A stretch of 64,000 nucleotides of DNA from Nocardiopsis potens DSM 45234 (GCF_000341105.1 NZ_ANBB01000008.1:1-64000), one strand, 5' to 3'; counted from the first letter of the stretch, positions 24,179 through 32,654 are shown. Translations and numbers: made by a program. Notes: generated by a model not told the origin, from the sequence alone.

Positions 24179-25675
24179 TCACCCCGTCCGCGTCCGCGCC
24201 CTCCGGCGGCACAGGACCCGGCGGACGAGCGCGGTCGCGCCGAGTGTGAGGCACACCAGGGAGAACAGCGCGAGCAGCGGCATCAGCCAGGCGGTGACGA
24301 CCCAGTAGTGGAAGCTGAACGAGCCGCCCGCTGCGCCGATCAGCGTCGGCAGCAGCGCCCCGGCGGCGGTCACCAGTGCGAGCGGCACCAGCCGGAGCAC
24401 CACCTCGGGGCGGCGGGCCTCCCGGTGCCGGACCGCCCAGCGCCGCGCGCGCACCGCGGTGCGGGCGAGGAGTGCGCCCGCGAGCAGGGTCAGCCCGAGC
24501 AGAACCGCGTTCACGGTGGTCAGCGGGTTGCTCATCGGATCGGCCTCCGCGCCGTTCCGTTCGGCCAGCAGAGCGGTCGAGAGCAGCCGGGGAGCCCCGG
24601 CGCCATTGGCCAGAACGATCGCGGCCTCCCCTGTCCCGGGCGAGAAGGACATGTCGCCGGTCCAGGTCGCCAAGGCGCCGTCGTGGCCGATCAGCGGCCG
24701 CGCCCCCTCCTCCGGGCCGGGGCGGACCTCCCAGCCCAGGCCGTGGCCGTCGGCTCCCGGCTGGGCCGTGTGCATCTCCTTCAGGGAATCCGCGCTCAGC
24801 GGGCCGGCGCCGAGCGCCCCCTGGTTGAACCGCACCCACCGCACCATGTCGTCCAGGGACGAGACGACCCCGCCGTTCCCCGCGCACAGGCCGGGCATCT
24901 CGGGGACGGGGAGCGACAGCCCGAGAACCGTCCCGTACCCCGGGGCCAGCCCGGCCACCGGGTCCGAGCAGCCCTCCGCGGCGGTGGTCCGGTCCATGCC
25001 CAGCGGGCCGAACAGCTCCGTTTCCAGGAATTCGCCGAACGGCTTCCCCGAGTGGAATTCGACGATCCGCGCCGCCACCGAGTAGTTCGTGTTGTGGTAT
25101 TCGTACTGCGCTCCCGGGGCGGCGCCCAAGGCCTTGTCCGCGAGTCCGGCGACGGCCTCGGCGGCGCTGCCCGGGGGCGGGAGGGCGTACTCGTTGTTCG
25201 TTCTGATCGACAGCCCCGAGGTGTGGCTCAGCAGGTGGCGGACGGTCATGTCGCGGAACCGCGGATCGTCCATGGTGAATTCGGGCAGCGCGTCGGCGAC
25301 GGGGTCGTCCAGGCCGATCTCTCCCCGCTCCACCAGGATCATGATCGACGCCGCGGTCATCGACTTGCTCATCGAGGCGATCCGGAAAAGCGTCTCCGGT
25401 GTGACGGCGTCTCCGTCGCCGTCGTTCCCGCGGACCGCGGTCTCGACCGAATCGCCGTCGATCACGGCCACGGCCAGGCCGGGATTTCCGTACGCCTCCT
25501 GATAGGCGTCGACCGTTCCTCCGCCGGCCGCATCGGCGTGCGCCGGGGGCGGCGCGCCGATGAATGCGGCGCCGACCGGAACGGACAGCGCGAGAGCGAG
25601 TCGAACGGGCAGGCGGAATCGCGTAGAAAGGGTTCTTTCCCCGTTTCGGCTGATCACGGCGGCAACGTTAACCAT
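24179..25675 (-). CDS. serine hydrolase (beta-lactamase/class C type) with C-terminal membrane domain
   Basis: This 498-residue exported protein starts at ATG 25675 with a signal peptide ending PPPAHADAAG (about residue 48). The beta-lactamase fold has the SxxK motif in ASMSKSMT (Ser101, Lys104), then the Y-x-N motif EYHNTNYSVAARI and the HDG motif IGHDGALATW (KTG equivalent). The C-terminal ~110 residues have three hydrophobic segments (AVLLGLTLLAGALLA; LALVTAAGALLPTL; WLMPLLALFSLVCLTLGA), so the catalytic domain is tethered to the outer membrane face. Family members are D-amino peptidases, esterases or PBP-like proteins. The substrate is unknown. It lies convergent with the two-component system. 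Confidence 0.88.
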   Translation of the reverse strand: MVNVAAVISRNGERTLSTRFRLPVRLALALSVPVGAAFIGAPPPAHADAAGGGTVDAYQEAYGNPGLAVAVIDGDSVETAVRGNDGDGDAVTPETLFRIASMSKSMTAASIMILVERGEIGLDDPVADALPEFTMDDPRFRDMTVRHLLSHTSGLSIRTNNEYALPPPGSAAEAVAGLADKALGAAPGAQYEYHNTNYSVAARIVEFHSGKPFGEFLETELFGPLGMDRTTAAEGCSDPVAGLAPGYGTVLGLSLPVPEMPGLCAGNGGVVSSLDDMVRWVRFNQGALGAGPLSADSLKEMHTAQPGADGHGLGWEVRPGPEEGARPLIGHDGALATWTGDMSFSPGTGEAAIVLANGAGAPRLLSTALLAERNGAEADPMSNPLTTVNAVLLGLTLLAGALLARTAVRARRWAVRHREARRPEVVLRLVPLALVTAAGALLPTLIGAAGGSFSFHYWVVTAWLMPLLALFSLVCLTLGATALVRRVLCRRRARTRTG

Positions 25676-25691
25676 CGCGGCGCCGCCGCAC

Positions 25692-25724
25692 CTCACCCCG
25701 GGGAGTGAGCCGCGCTCACCCCGG
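25692..25724 (-). promoter_or_regulatory. direct repeats upstream of the serine-hydrolase gene
   Basis: CTCACCCCGG occurs at 25692-25701 and again at 25715-25724, in the same orientation 23 bases apart. Between them GTGAGC-CGC-GCTCAC forms a perfect dyad (25706-25720). The arrangement lies 17-50 bases upstream of the ATG and suits a dimeric regulator such as the neighbouring LuxR-type response regulator (inference). Confidence 0.45.
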
Positions 25725-25809
25725 AGGCCGAGGCGCGGCGCCGCCCCCGGGCCGCGCCGCGCCCGCCGGCGGGGGCGGACCCGCGCGGCCGGTCCGCCCG
25801 CGCCCCCGG

Positions 25810-27972
25810 TCACCCGGCCCGCTCCCCGGTGAGCACGACGAGCCGCTGCGTCGCCCTGGTCATCGCGACGTAGCGGTCGACCGCCCCCTCGATGCCCGCG
25901 CCGAACGCGTCCGGGTCGACGAGGACGACCAGGTCGAACTCGAGCCCCTTCGCCAGCTCCGGGGTGAGCGAGCGGACCCGGGGCGCCGCCCGGAACGAGG
26001 GGTCGCCGATGACGCAGGCGGTCCCCTCCGCGTTCTCGGCGAGCCAGGCGCCGAGGACCGCCTCCAGGTCGGAGGCGGGGCCGTACTGCACGGGGACGCC
26101 GCCGGCGCGGATGGAGACCGGCACGTTGGCGTCGGGCAGCGCGGCCCGGATGACCGGCTCGGCCTCCGCCATGACCTCCTCCGGCGTCCGGTAGTTGATG
26201 CTCAGCGAGGCCAGTTCGACCCGGTCGAACCCGACCCGGGCCAGCCGCTCCCGCCAGGACTCGGTGAACCCGTGCCTGGCCTGGGCCCGGTCCCCGACGA
26301 TGGTGAAGCTCCGGGACGGGCAGCGGAGCAGCAGCATCCGCCACTCCGCGTCGGTCAGCTCCTGGGCCTCGTCCACCACGATGTGCGCGAACGGGCCGGC
26401 CAGCGGGTCCGCGGCGGCGCCGGGCGGCACGGCCCCGTCCACCAGGGTGTCCTGCAGGTCCCGGCCGCGCAGCATCGTCACCGCGCCCTCGCCGTCGTCG
26501 TCGGCCTGCACGATGTCGTCGATGACGGCGGACATGCGCTCGCGCTCGGCGGCGGCGGAGGCCTGGTGGCGGCGTCGGCGCCGGGACGCCTCCGGGTCGC
26601 CGAGCCGCTGCCGCGCCGCGTCCAGCAGCGGCAGGTCGGAGACGGTCCAGGCGCGGGGGTCGGCGCGCTGCAGCCTGCGGACCTCCTCCGGAGCGAGCCA
26701 GGGGGCGCACAGCCGCAGGTAGGCGGGGACCGTCCACAGGTCCCCGACGAGGTCGGCCGGGTCGAGCAGCGGCCACGCGCGGTAGAGGGCGCCGAGCAGG
26801 TCGGCGTCGCGGCGCAGCGCGCCCAGGACCGCCCCGGCGGAGAGGTCCTCGTCGCCGTGCCGGTCCGCCAGGATGTCGGCCAGCTCCTCCAGGATCCGGT
26901 CGCGGGCCTCGTTGTGCGGGACGGTCCCGCGGTCCACCGCGTCGAACGCCTCGGCCCAGTCGCCGGGGGAGACCCGGATGTCGCCCCAGTCCGTGCCGAC
27001 CGTCAGCCCCTGCTCGGGCGGGCGCTCGTAGAACCGGACCGCCGGCTCGATCGCCCCCACCATGTCCGCGGTGGACTTCAGCCGGGCGGTCTCCGGGTCG
27101 GCCTCGGGGGCCGCCGTCGCCCCCTCCGGGAGGAGGTCGCGCACGGTGCAGGTCCGCACGCCCTCCTCGCCGAGGCTGGGCAGGACGTCGGAGACGTAGG
27201 CCAGGTAGGGCTGGTGCGGGCCGACGAACAGCACGCCGCCCCGGCGGTGCCCCAGGCGGGGGTCGGAGTAGAGGAGGTGGGCGGTGCGGTGCAGGGCGAC
27301 GACGGTCTTCCCGGTGCCCGGGCCGCCGTCGACGACGAGGGCGCCCCCGGAGCCGGCCCGGATGACGGCGTCCTGGTCGGCCTGGATGGTGCCGAGCACG
27401 TCCCGCATCCGGGGCGACCGGTTGGCGCCCAGGCTCGCGATGAAGGCGGACTGGTCGTCGAGGGCGGCGTGCCCCTCGATGCCGTCCTCGGTGAACACCT
27501 CGTCCCAGTAGTCGCCGATCCGGCCGCCGGTCCAGCGGTACCTGCGGCGGCTGGCCAGCCCCATCGGGTCGGCGTGGGTCGCGGCGAAGAACGGCTCGGC
27601 CGCGGGGGAGCGCCAGTCGACGAGCAGCCGGTTCCCCTCCCCGTCGGTGAGGCCGAGCCGGCCGATGTAGACCGGTTCGGAGCCGTCCGCGGCGACGATC
27701 CGCCCCAGGCACAGGTCCAGGCCGAAGCGGCGCAGGGTGCGCAGGCGGGCGGTCAGCCGGTGCACCTCCAGGTCCCGGTCGAGCACCGCCCGGCCCTTGC
27801 CGCCGGGCGCCCTGCGCTCGGCGTCGAGCCGGCCGGACAGGTCGGCGATGGACCGCTCCAGGGTCTCCGCGATGGCGGCGAAGTGCCGCTCGTCGCCGGC
27901 GATCAGCTCCGGGGCGGCTTTGGGAGAGAGGTGGCGGGGGAGGTCGAAAGCGCTCGTGGCCTGGAGGTTCAC
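25810..27972 (-). CDS. helR: HelR/HelD-type RNA polymerase-associated ATPase (rifamycin protection)
   Basis: This 720-residue UvrD/Rep-like superfamily 1 protein has GTG 27972 chosen as start because GGGAGA precedes it by 6 bases and VNLQATSAFDLPRHLSPKA fits the family N-terminus. A coiled-coil arm comes first (about 20-90, with ERHFAAIAETLERSIADLSG). Then come HelD motifs DWRSPAAEPFF, Walker A VVDGGPGTGKT (216-223), a long insertion, Walker B IVVDEAQELT, and the C-terminal RecA motifs INYRTPEE, KGLEFDLVVLVDP and YVAMTRATQRLVVLTG. HelR proteins bind RNA polymerase and displace rifamycins. The rifamycin-associated element at 28027-28046, just upstream, strongly supports HelR rather than housekeeping HelD. 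Confidence 0.9.
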   Translation of the reverse strand: MNLQATSAFDLPRHLSPKAAPELIAGDERHFAAIAETLERSIADLSGRLDAERRAPGGKGRAVLDRDLEVHRLTARLRTLRRFGLDLCLGRIVAADGSEPVYIGRLGLTDGEGNRLLVDWRSPAAEPFFAATHADPMGLASRRRYRWTGGRIGDYWDEVFTEDGIEGHAALDDQSAFIASLGANRSPRMRDVLGTIQADQDAVIRAGSGGALVVDGGPGTGKTVVALHRTAHLLYSDPRLGHRRGGVLFVGPHQPYLAYVSDVLPSLGEEGVRTCTVRDLLPEGATAAPEADPETARLKSTADMVGAIEPAVRFYERPPEQGLTVGTDWGDIRVSPGDWAEAFDAVDRGTVPHNEARDRILEELADILADRHGDEDLSAGAVLGALRRDADLLGALYRAWPLLDPADLVGDLWTVPAYLRLCAPWLAPEEVRRLQRADPRAWTVSDLPLLDAARQRLGDPEASRRRRRHQASAAAERERMSAVIDDIVQADDDGEGAVTMLRGRDLQDTLVDGAVPPGAAADPLAGPFAHIVVDEAQELTDAEWRMLLLRCPSRSFTIVGDRAQARHGFTESWRERLARVGFDRVELASLSINYRTPEEVMAEAEPVIRAALPDANVPVSIRAGGVPVQYGPASDLEAVLGAWLAENAEGTACVIGDPSFRAAPRVRSLTPELAKGLEFDLVVLVDPDAFGAGIEGAVDRYVAMTRATQRLVVLTGERAG

Positions 27973-28026
27973 ATCGTCTCCCGTGTCGTGTGCTCGGATC
28001 ACGATCGACGATTGTGCGGCATGGCG

Positions 28027-28046
28027 GGGGTCTTGCCGCAAGCCCC
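28027..28046 (-). promoter_or_regulatory. rifamycin-associated element (RAE)
   Basis: The minus strand reads GGGGCTTGCGGCAAGACCCC, an inverted repeat that matches the rifamycin-associated element known from rifamycin-resistance genes of actinomycetes (consensus as I recall GGGGCTTGCGGCAAGGCCCC). It lies 55 bases upstream of the HelR GTG. TTGCGG inside the element could be a -35, with CACAAT about 19 bases on as -10. RAE-controlled genes respond to rifamycins. Confidence 0.85.
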
Positions 28047-28120
28047 CCGGTGCGCTATAAGTTGAAAGTGGCGGGGAGTCTCCTTCCCGCCTTTTCGCTG
28101 CCCGCGGGCGGCCCTGCGCC

Positions 28121-28138
28121 CGGAGCGGCTCCGCTCCG
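28121..28138 (-). terminator. hairpin downstream of the universal stress protein gene
   Basis: CGGAGCGG and CCGCTCCG form an 8-bp stem with a 2-base loop (tight), 80 bases beyond the stop at 28220 and before the HelR promoter. An AAAA/TTTT tract lies about 30 bases further. It probably separates the two transcription units. Confidence 0.4.
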
Positions 28139-28219
28139 CGCCCCCGCTCCTCCTCCGTTCTTCCAGGTGAGAGCGTTCCCCGCCGCCCTGCGCCGCCGCC
28201 CCCTTCGGCCCGGGCGGGC

Positions 28220-29161
28220 TCAGTCCCGGGCCGGCCCGCCGGCGGAGCGGACCACCACCACCGGGACCTCGCTGTGGTGCAGCACCGTCTGGCTGACCGA
28301 GCCGAGCAGCAGACCGGCGAACCCGCCGCGGCCGCGCGAGCCGACCACGAGCATGTCGGCGCCGCCGCCCGCGGTGATCAGGGTGTGCGCCGGCTGCCCC
28401 TCGACCGTCTCGACCTCGACGTCCACGTCCGCGGTCTCCCCGGTGCGCGCCTCCTCCACCGTGCGCCGCATGTCCTCGGAGACCTTCTGGGACATCGCGT
28501 TGTGCGCCTCGGCCACCGCGGCCCCGTCGGAGGGCATCGGGTCCAGCCGGGGCACCAGCCGCCAGGCGCGCACGGCGGTGACGGCGGCGCCCAGCCGCGC
28601 GGCCTCCGCCATGGCGAAGCGCAGCGCGCCGACCGACTGCTCGGAGCCGTCCAGGCCCACCACGATCCTGCCCTTCTCCCGGTGGTCGCGGCCGTGGCCG
28701 GGGGGCACCACGGCGACCGGGCAGGCGGCGTGCGCCGCCGTGCGCAGGCTCACCGAGCCCAGGAACGCGGCCTTGACCCCGCTCAGGCCGCGCGAGCCGA
28801 CCACCACGAGGTCGGCCCGGTCCGAGGCGGCGATCAGCGCCGGCGCGGGCTCCTGCGCGGAGACCACGGTGTTCACCCGCAGCCGGGGGTGGGCGCGGGC
28901 GACCGCCTCGGTCTCGTCGCCCAGCAGGGTGGAGGCGCGGTCGGCCACCTCCGGGGTGGGCGTCAGCCGCACCGGGCGGCCGAAGGGCACCGAGATCAGC
29001 GGCATGCTCACCGCGACCAGGACGGTCAGCTCCAGGCCGGACCGCTCGGCCAGGCGGGCGGCCCAGGCGAGCGCGTCGCGCCCGCCCTCCGATCCGTCCA
29101 CCCCGACGACGACCCCGCTGATCCGGTCGTTCCGCTCGGTCCCGCTCCCGTCGCCGGCCAT
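28220..29161 (-). CDS. tandem universal stress protein (two USP domains)
   Basis: The protein has 313 residues. Domain 1 (about 12-150) starts RISGVVVGVDGSEGGRDALA and ends with the ATP-binding motif VVGSRGLSGVKAAFLGSVS. Domain 2 (about 165-305) starts RIVVGLDGSEQSVGALRFA and ends VVGSRGRGGFAGLLLGSVS followed by PVVVVR. Both retain the Gx2Gx9GS nucleotide-binding pattern, so it is the ATP-binding type. Such proteins are induced under hypoxia, starvation or redox stress in actinomycetes. The gene stands alone; the next gene upstream is the MerR regulator at 29394. Confidence 0.92.
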   Translation of the reverse strand: MAGDGSGTERNDRISGVVVGVDGSEGGRDALAWAARLAERSGLELTVLVAVSMPLISVPFGRPVRLTPTPEVADRASTLLGDETEAVARAHPRLRVNTVVSAQEPAPALIAASDRADLVVVGSRGLSGVKAAFLGSVSLRTAAHAACPVAVVPPGHGRDHREKGRIVVGLDGSEQSVGALRFAMAEAARLGAAVTAVRAWRLVPRLDPMPSDGAAVAEAHNAMSQKVSEDMRRTVEEARTGETADVDVEVETVEGQPAHTLITAGGGADMLVVGSRGRGGFAGLLLGSVSQTVLHHSEVPVVVVRSAGGPARD

Positions 29162-29393
29162 CGCCGCCTCCGCTCACGTCGTGCCGCGCCGTCCACCGGG
29201 CGCCGCCGCCGGCGCCCATCCGCGGGAAGCCTATGTGCGCGGCGGCCTCCGCGGGGCGCCTTCCCCGTCGGCGTCGGGCAAAGTTCCGGAACGGATCCCG
29301 CCAATCCGGGAAGTATGCGCCGGGCCGCCCTTCTCCGGCCCCCTCCGGGCTCCGCGGGCGGAGGCGCCGGCGGCCCGCGCGGTCCGGCCGCCG

Positions 29394-29819
29394 CTACCCG
29401 CCGCCGGGCGGGGGCGGGCTCCACACCCGGTGGGCGGTCCCGTCCGCGATGCGCTCGGCGTAGTAGTCCGCCTTGTAGCCGATCAGGTCGAGGCGGCGCC
29501 CCAGCTCGGCGATCCGGGCGGCGACCCGGTCGCGGTGGCGGAGCAGCAGGGACAGCCGCTCCTCCTCGTTCCCGGGGCCTTCACGGACGAGCGCGGTGTA
29601 ACGGCGGATCTCCGGCAGGGGCATGTCCGAGGCGCGCAGGTTCGCGCAGACCAGGAGCCATTCGAGGTCGGTCTCGCCGTAGACCCGGCGCCCCCGGGAG
29701 TCCCGGCGGACCGGGCGGGGCAGCAGCTCCTCCCGCTCGTAGAAGCGCAGCGTGTGCACGCTCAGCCCGGTGCGCTCGGCGGCCTGGCCGATGCTCAGGA
29801 CCGGCTCGTCGTCGTCCAT
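29394..29819 (-). CDS. MerR-family transcriptional regulator
   Basis: This 141-residue regulator carries the winged HTH LSIGQAAERTGLSVHTLRFY with the typical FYEREELL and RVYGETDLEWL (about 8-50). The dimerisation helix is MPLPEIRRYTALVREGPGN followed by a basic coiled coil. No cysteine metal site is present in the C-terminus, so it is probably a small-molecule or redox-type MerR. It is divergent from the short SDR gene at 29914, whose promoter has the 19-base MerR spacer, and so probably activates it. Confidence 0.9.
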   Translation of the reverse strand: MDDDEPVLSIGQAAERTGLSVHTLRFYEREELLPRPVRRDSRGRRVYGETDLEWLLVCANLRASDMPLPEIRRYTALVREGPGNEEERLSLLLRHRDRVAARIAELGRRLDLIGYKADYYAERIADGTAHRVWSPPPPGGG

Positions 29820-29875
29820 GCGCCGACCCTAGACCGCCGCCGGGGAGGGGCGGCCCGCGGAGGGCGGTGCCGGTT

Positions 29876-29906
29876 TTGACCTGGAGCCGACTCTAGGACC
29901 TAGCGT
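29876..29906 (+). promoter_or_regulatory. MerR-activated leaderless promoter of the short SDR gene
   Basis: TTGACC (29876-29881), a 19-base spacer with a GAG-N4-CTC dyad, and TAGCGT (29901-29906) form a textbook MerR promoter. The expected start site coincides with the ATG at 29914, so the mRNA is probably leaderless. A GTG at 29905 lies within the -10 and cannot be the start codon of this transcript. Confidence 0.75.
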
Positions 29907-29913
29907 GCCGCGC

Positions 29914-30600
29914 ATGGACGAATCCACGATTTCGGCACCCGCCGCCCGCCCCTCTTCACAGGCCCCGGTCGCACTGGTCACCGGGGGATCCGCCGGCATC
30001 GGGGCGGCCACCGTGCGGCTGCGCGCCCTCGCCCAGAGGCTCGGCGACCCGGACGGCCTGCTGCTCCTGCCCGGGGACGCCGCCGACGAGGGCGCGGTCG
30101 CCGCCGCGGTGGCGGCGACGGTCGGGGCGTTCGGGCGGCTGGACGCCGCGGTGGCCAACGCCGGGTCCGCCACCCACGACGGGCTGGCCGACGGCGACCC
30201 GGCCGGGTGGCGGCCGATGGTGCTGACCAACGTGCTCGGCCCCGCGCTCCTGGTCAACGCCGCGCTGCCGGCGCTGCGCGAGACCCGCGGGCGGATCGTG
30301 CTGCTGGGCAGCGTCGCCGGGTTCGTGCCCACGCCCGGCAACATCTACGGGGCGACCAAGTACGCGGTCACCGGGCTGGCGGAGAACACCCGCCGGATGG
30401 CCGCGCCGGACGGCGTCGGCGTCGCGCTGATCGCCCCGGGGCGGGTGGAGACCGGGTTCTGGGACCCGGTCGGCGGGCCGCCCGACGGGGACAATCTCAC
30501 CGCGGAGCAGGTGGCCGGGACCGTGGTGTGGGCGCTGGAGCAGCCGCCCGGCGTCGACGTGAACACGGTGGTCGTCCGGCCGACCGGGCAGCCGGTGTGA
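29914..30600 (+). CDS. short-chain dehydrogenase/reductase with a shortened Rossmann region
   Basis: The 228-residue protein has the nucleotide-binding motif ALVTGGSAGIGAATV followed directly by RLRALAQRLGDPDGLLLLPG. The usual second beta strand and part of helix 2 (about 18-20 residues, including the residue that selects NAD or NADP) are absent without loss of frame. Later motifs are intact: NAGSATHDG, catalytic Ser in LLGSVAGFVP, YGATKYAVTG (Tyr-x3-Lys) and ALIAPGRVETGFW. Because the gene keeps a clean MerR promoter and open frame it may still be made. Whether it binds a dinucleotide normally is doubtful. Confidence 0.8.
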   Translation: MDESTISAPAARPSSQAPVALVTGGSAGIGAATVRLRALAQRLGDPDGLLLLPGDAADEGAVAAAVAATVGAFGRLDAAVANAGSATHDGLADGDPAGWRPMVLTNVLGPALLVNAALPALRETRGRIVLLGSVAGFVPTPGNIYGATKYAVTGLAENTRRMAAPDGVGVALIAPGRVETGFWDPVGGPPDGDNLTAEQVAGTVVWALEQPPGVDVNTVVVRPTGQPV

Positions 30601-30622
30601 CCGGCGCCGGGGCCGAGGGCGG

Positions 30623-31570
30623 TCAGGGGAGCGGCGGTTCCCCGTCCGCGGGGAAGGGCGCGCGGTCGCGCTCCTGGGCGCGCAGCCGGCGCAGGGTGCG
30701 GGCGTCGCTGAAGCCGACGGCGCGGGCCGCGCTCTCCATCCCGGTGCCGGCCGCGATCAGCTTCTCCGCCCGTTCCAGGCGGGCCAGCCGGCGGTAGGCC
30801 TGCGGGGTCATCCCGGTCGCCGCGGTGAACCTCCTGGTCAGCGTGCGGGGGCTGACCAGGAGGCGGTGGGCGAGCCCGTCCAGGGTCATCGGCCGATCCA
30901 GCTCCCGGTCGATGGCGTCCTGGGCGCGGTGCACCAGGTCGTCCAGGTGGGAGCGGTACGCCAGCGCCGTGCTGAGCTGGGCCTCCCGGCCGTTGCGCCG
31001 GGCGTAGACCACCATGTCCCGGGCGACCTGGGCGGCGGCCGCCGGCCCGTCGCGCCGCTCCAGCATGTGCAGCGCCAGGTCGATGCCGGAGGCGATGCCC
31101 GCCGAGGTGGAGACGGTGCCGTCCTCCACGAACAGCACGTCCCGCACGACCTCGGCCCGGGGGAACCGGGCGGCCAGGCGGTCCTGGAGGGCGTGGTGCG
31201 TGGTGCACCTGCGCCCGTCCAGGACGCCGGCCCGGCCCAGGGCGTCGGCGCCGGAGCAGACGCTGGCCACCGCGCCGCCGGCGTCGTGATGCGCGCGGAC
31301 GGCGGACAGCAGCCGGCCGCTGAGCTCCCCCGCGCCGGGGAACCGGCCCGCCCACCCGGGGACCAGGACGATGTCGTCCGGCCCCAGGTCGGCGGGCTCG
31401 GTCCCGGTGTGCACGTCGACGCCCTGGGCGGTGGGCACCCGCTCGGTGTCGCCGGCGTAGCGCAGCTCGTAGTCCAGGCCGAGGTCGGCGGCGTCGGAGA
31501 ACACCTGGGCCGGCCCGGACAGGTCGAGCAGGTGCGTTCCGGGGGCGACGATGAACTGCACGATGGTCAT
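30623..31570 (-). CDS. GlxA-family transcriptional regulator (DJ-1/PfpI + AraC HTH)
   Basis: The protein has 315 residues. Residues 1-175 form a DJ-1/PfpI-like domain (MTIVQFIVAPGTHLLDLSGP, with GGAVASVCSGADALGRAGVL carrying the elbow Cys). Residues 215-305 form an AraC HTH (MTLDGLAHRLLVSPRTLTRR followed by GMTPQAYRRLARLERAEKLI). GlxA-like proteins are regulators whose DJ-1 domain senses a metabolite. It lies 10 bases downstream of the isochorismatase-family gene in the same orientation and probably shares an operon with it. Confidence 0.92.
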   Translation of the reverse strand: MTIVQFIVAPGTHLLDLSGPAQVFSDAADLGLDYELRYAGDTERVPTAQGVDVHTGTEPADLGPDDIVLVPGWAGRFPGAGELSGRLLSAVRAHHDAGGAVASVCSGADALGRAGVLDGRRCTTHHALQDRLAARFPRAEVVRDVLFVEDGTVSTSAGIASGIDLALHMLERRDGPAAAAQVARDMVVYARRNGREAQLSTALAYRSHLDDLVHRAQDAIDRELDRPMTLDGLAHRLLVSPRTLTRRFTAATGMTPQAYRRLARLERAEKLIAAGTGMESAARAVGFSDARTLRRLRAQERDRAPFPADGEPPLP

Positions 31571-31580
31571 GACCAGGCCA

Positions 31581-32195
31581 TCATGCCCGGTCGGGGCCGG
31601 CGATGTAGTCCTCGGCGGTGATCACCTCGGCGAAGCGGCCGTGCAGCGCGCGGACGGTCCGCTCCTCGATCTCCCGCACCCCCAGGGTCTCCGGGTCGGC
31701 GAGGATCTCCTCCTCGGGGCGGGTGAGGTCGGCGCCGGGCGCGGGGATGGGGTTGGTGGCCGTCGCATCGACCACATAGTCCACCCGGTACCCCAGGTCG
31801 GAGGCGACCCGGGCGGTGGTCTCGCAGCACTGCTCGGTGCGGATGCCGCAGACGGCCAGTTCGGTGATGCCGCCCAGGGTGAGGGTGCGGGCCAGGTCGG
31901 TGGTGGTGAAGGCGTTGTGCGAGGTCTTGCGCAGCACCTGCTCCCCCTCGGCCGGGGCGAGCGGGGGGATCGGACGGATCAGGTCGTTGACCGGGTCGAA
32001 GGGGCCGCCGGTTCCGGGCTCCTCGTGCAGGACCCAGAAGACGGGCTCGCCCCGTTCGCGGGCGGCCCGGACCAGCCGGTCGACGGTCTCGGCGATCTCC
32101 GGGCGGGAGACGGTGCCCCAGCTCGGCCAGGTCTCGCGCTTGCGGAAGGACTCCTGGACATCGATGACGAGCAGTGCTCTGCGTGTGGTTGCCAT
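31581..32195 (-). CDS. isochorismatase-family cysteine hydrolase
   Basis: The 204-residue enzyme has ALLVIDVQESF with catalytic Asp12, RKTSHNAF with the catalytic Lys, and GIRTEQCCETTARVASDLGY with the nucleophilic Cys and the cis-peptide region. The family includes nicotinamidases, ureidoacrylate hydrolases and isochorismatases; the substrate here is not identified. First gene of a two-gene minus-strand unit with the GlxA-type regulator, a frequent pairing in actinomycetes and suggestive of metabolite-dependent control. Confidence 0.9.
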   Translation of the reverse strand: MATTRRALLVIDVQESFRKRETWPSWGTVSRPEIAETVDRLVRAARERGEPVFWVLHEEPGTGGPFDPVNDLIRPIPPLAPAEGEQVLRKTSHNAFTTTDLARTLTLGGITELAVCGIRTEQCCETTARVASDLGYRVDYVVDATATNPIPAPGADLTRPEEEILADPETLGVREIEERTVRALHGRFAEVITAEDYIAGPDRA

Positions 32196-32264
32196 GCCTT
32201 GATCCTGGCGCGCCGGACCCGGCGGCGGCGAGGACCGCTCAGGCCCGGGCCCGGACCGATCCGG

Positions 32265-32654
32265 TCACCGCGGCGCGGCTCCGACGGGCCGGCGGGCGGG
32301 GTGCGGGCGGCGGCCGATCTCGTCGGTGTCGGCGGTGGTCAGCGCCTCGGCGATCGGGGTGCCGGTGCGCTCGGCCGCGGCCAGCCGCTCCTTGACCTGG
32401 CCCATGGTGCGCGGCCGCCAGCCCGGCCCGCCGCAGCAGGAGGAGTGGAAGGTGACCCCGGCGCGGAGCAGCACGCCCAGCACCCGCCACCCGGCCTCGT
32501 CGCCGCGGCGCGGCACCTCCAGGTCGTTCCCGGCGTCGATCAGCCCGCCGGCGCAGTTCGGGCAGGTGCGGTCGCGCCGTCCGGCGTGCTTGAAGGCGAC
32601 CCGGCAGTCCAGGCAGACGTGGTGCAGGCCGAGGGCGGTGGGGCGGATGCACAT
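32265..32654 (-). CDS. small zinc-ribbon protein of unknown function
   Basis: The 129-residue protein starts at ATG 32654 (MCIRPTALGLHHVCLDCRVA). Two CxxC knuckles (VCLDC and TCPNC, about 20 residues apart) should bind one zinc. A second Cys group, FHSSCCGGPGWRPRTMGQVK, is highly conserved in similar Streptomyces proteins as I remember them. Some database entries call relatives 'deoxyxylulose-5-phosphate synthase'; the sequence offers no support for that activity. It is soluble, with no obvious operon partner. Confidence 0.7.
   Translation of the reverse strand: MCIRPTALGLHHVCLDCRVAFKHAGRRDRTCPNCAGGLIDAGNDLEVPRRGDEAGWRVLGVLLRAGVTFHSSCCGGPGWRPRTMGQVKERLAAAERTGTPIAEALTTADTDEIGRRPHPARRPVGAAPR

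Noticed and set aside
24179-27712. A 1177-residue open frame joining the serine hydrolase with sequence inside the HelR gene
   Set aside because: The upstream part is a shadow frame of HelR. The serine hydrolase has a clear signal peptide and ATG at 25675.
29905-29907. GTG as start codon of the short SDR
   Set aside because: It overlaps the -10 hexamer TAGCGT of the MerR promoter; the ATG at 29914 coincides with the expected transcription start.
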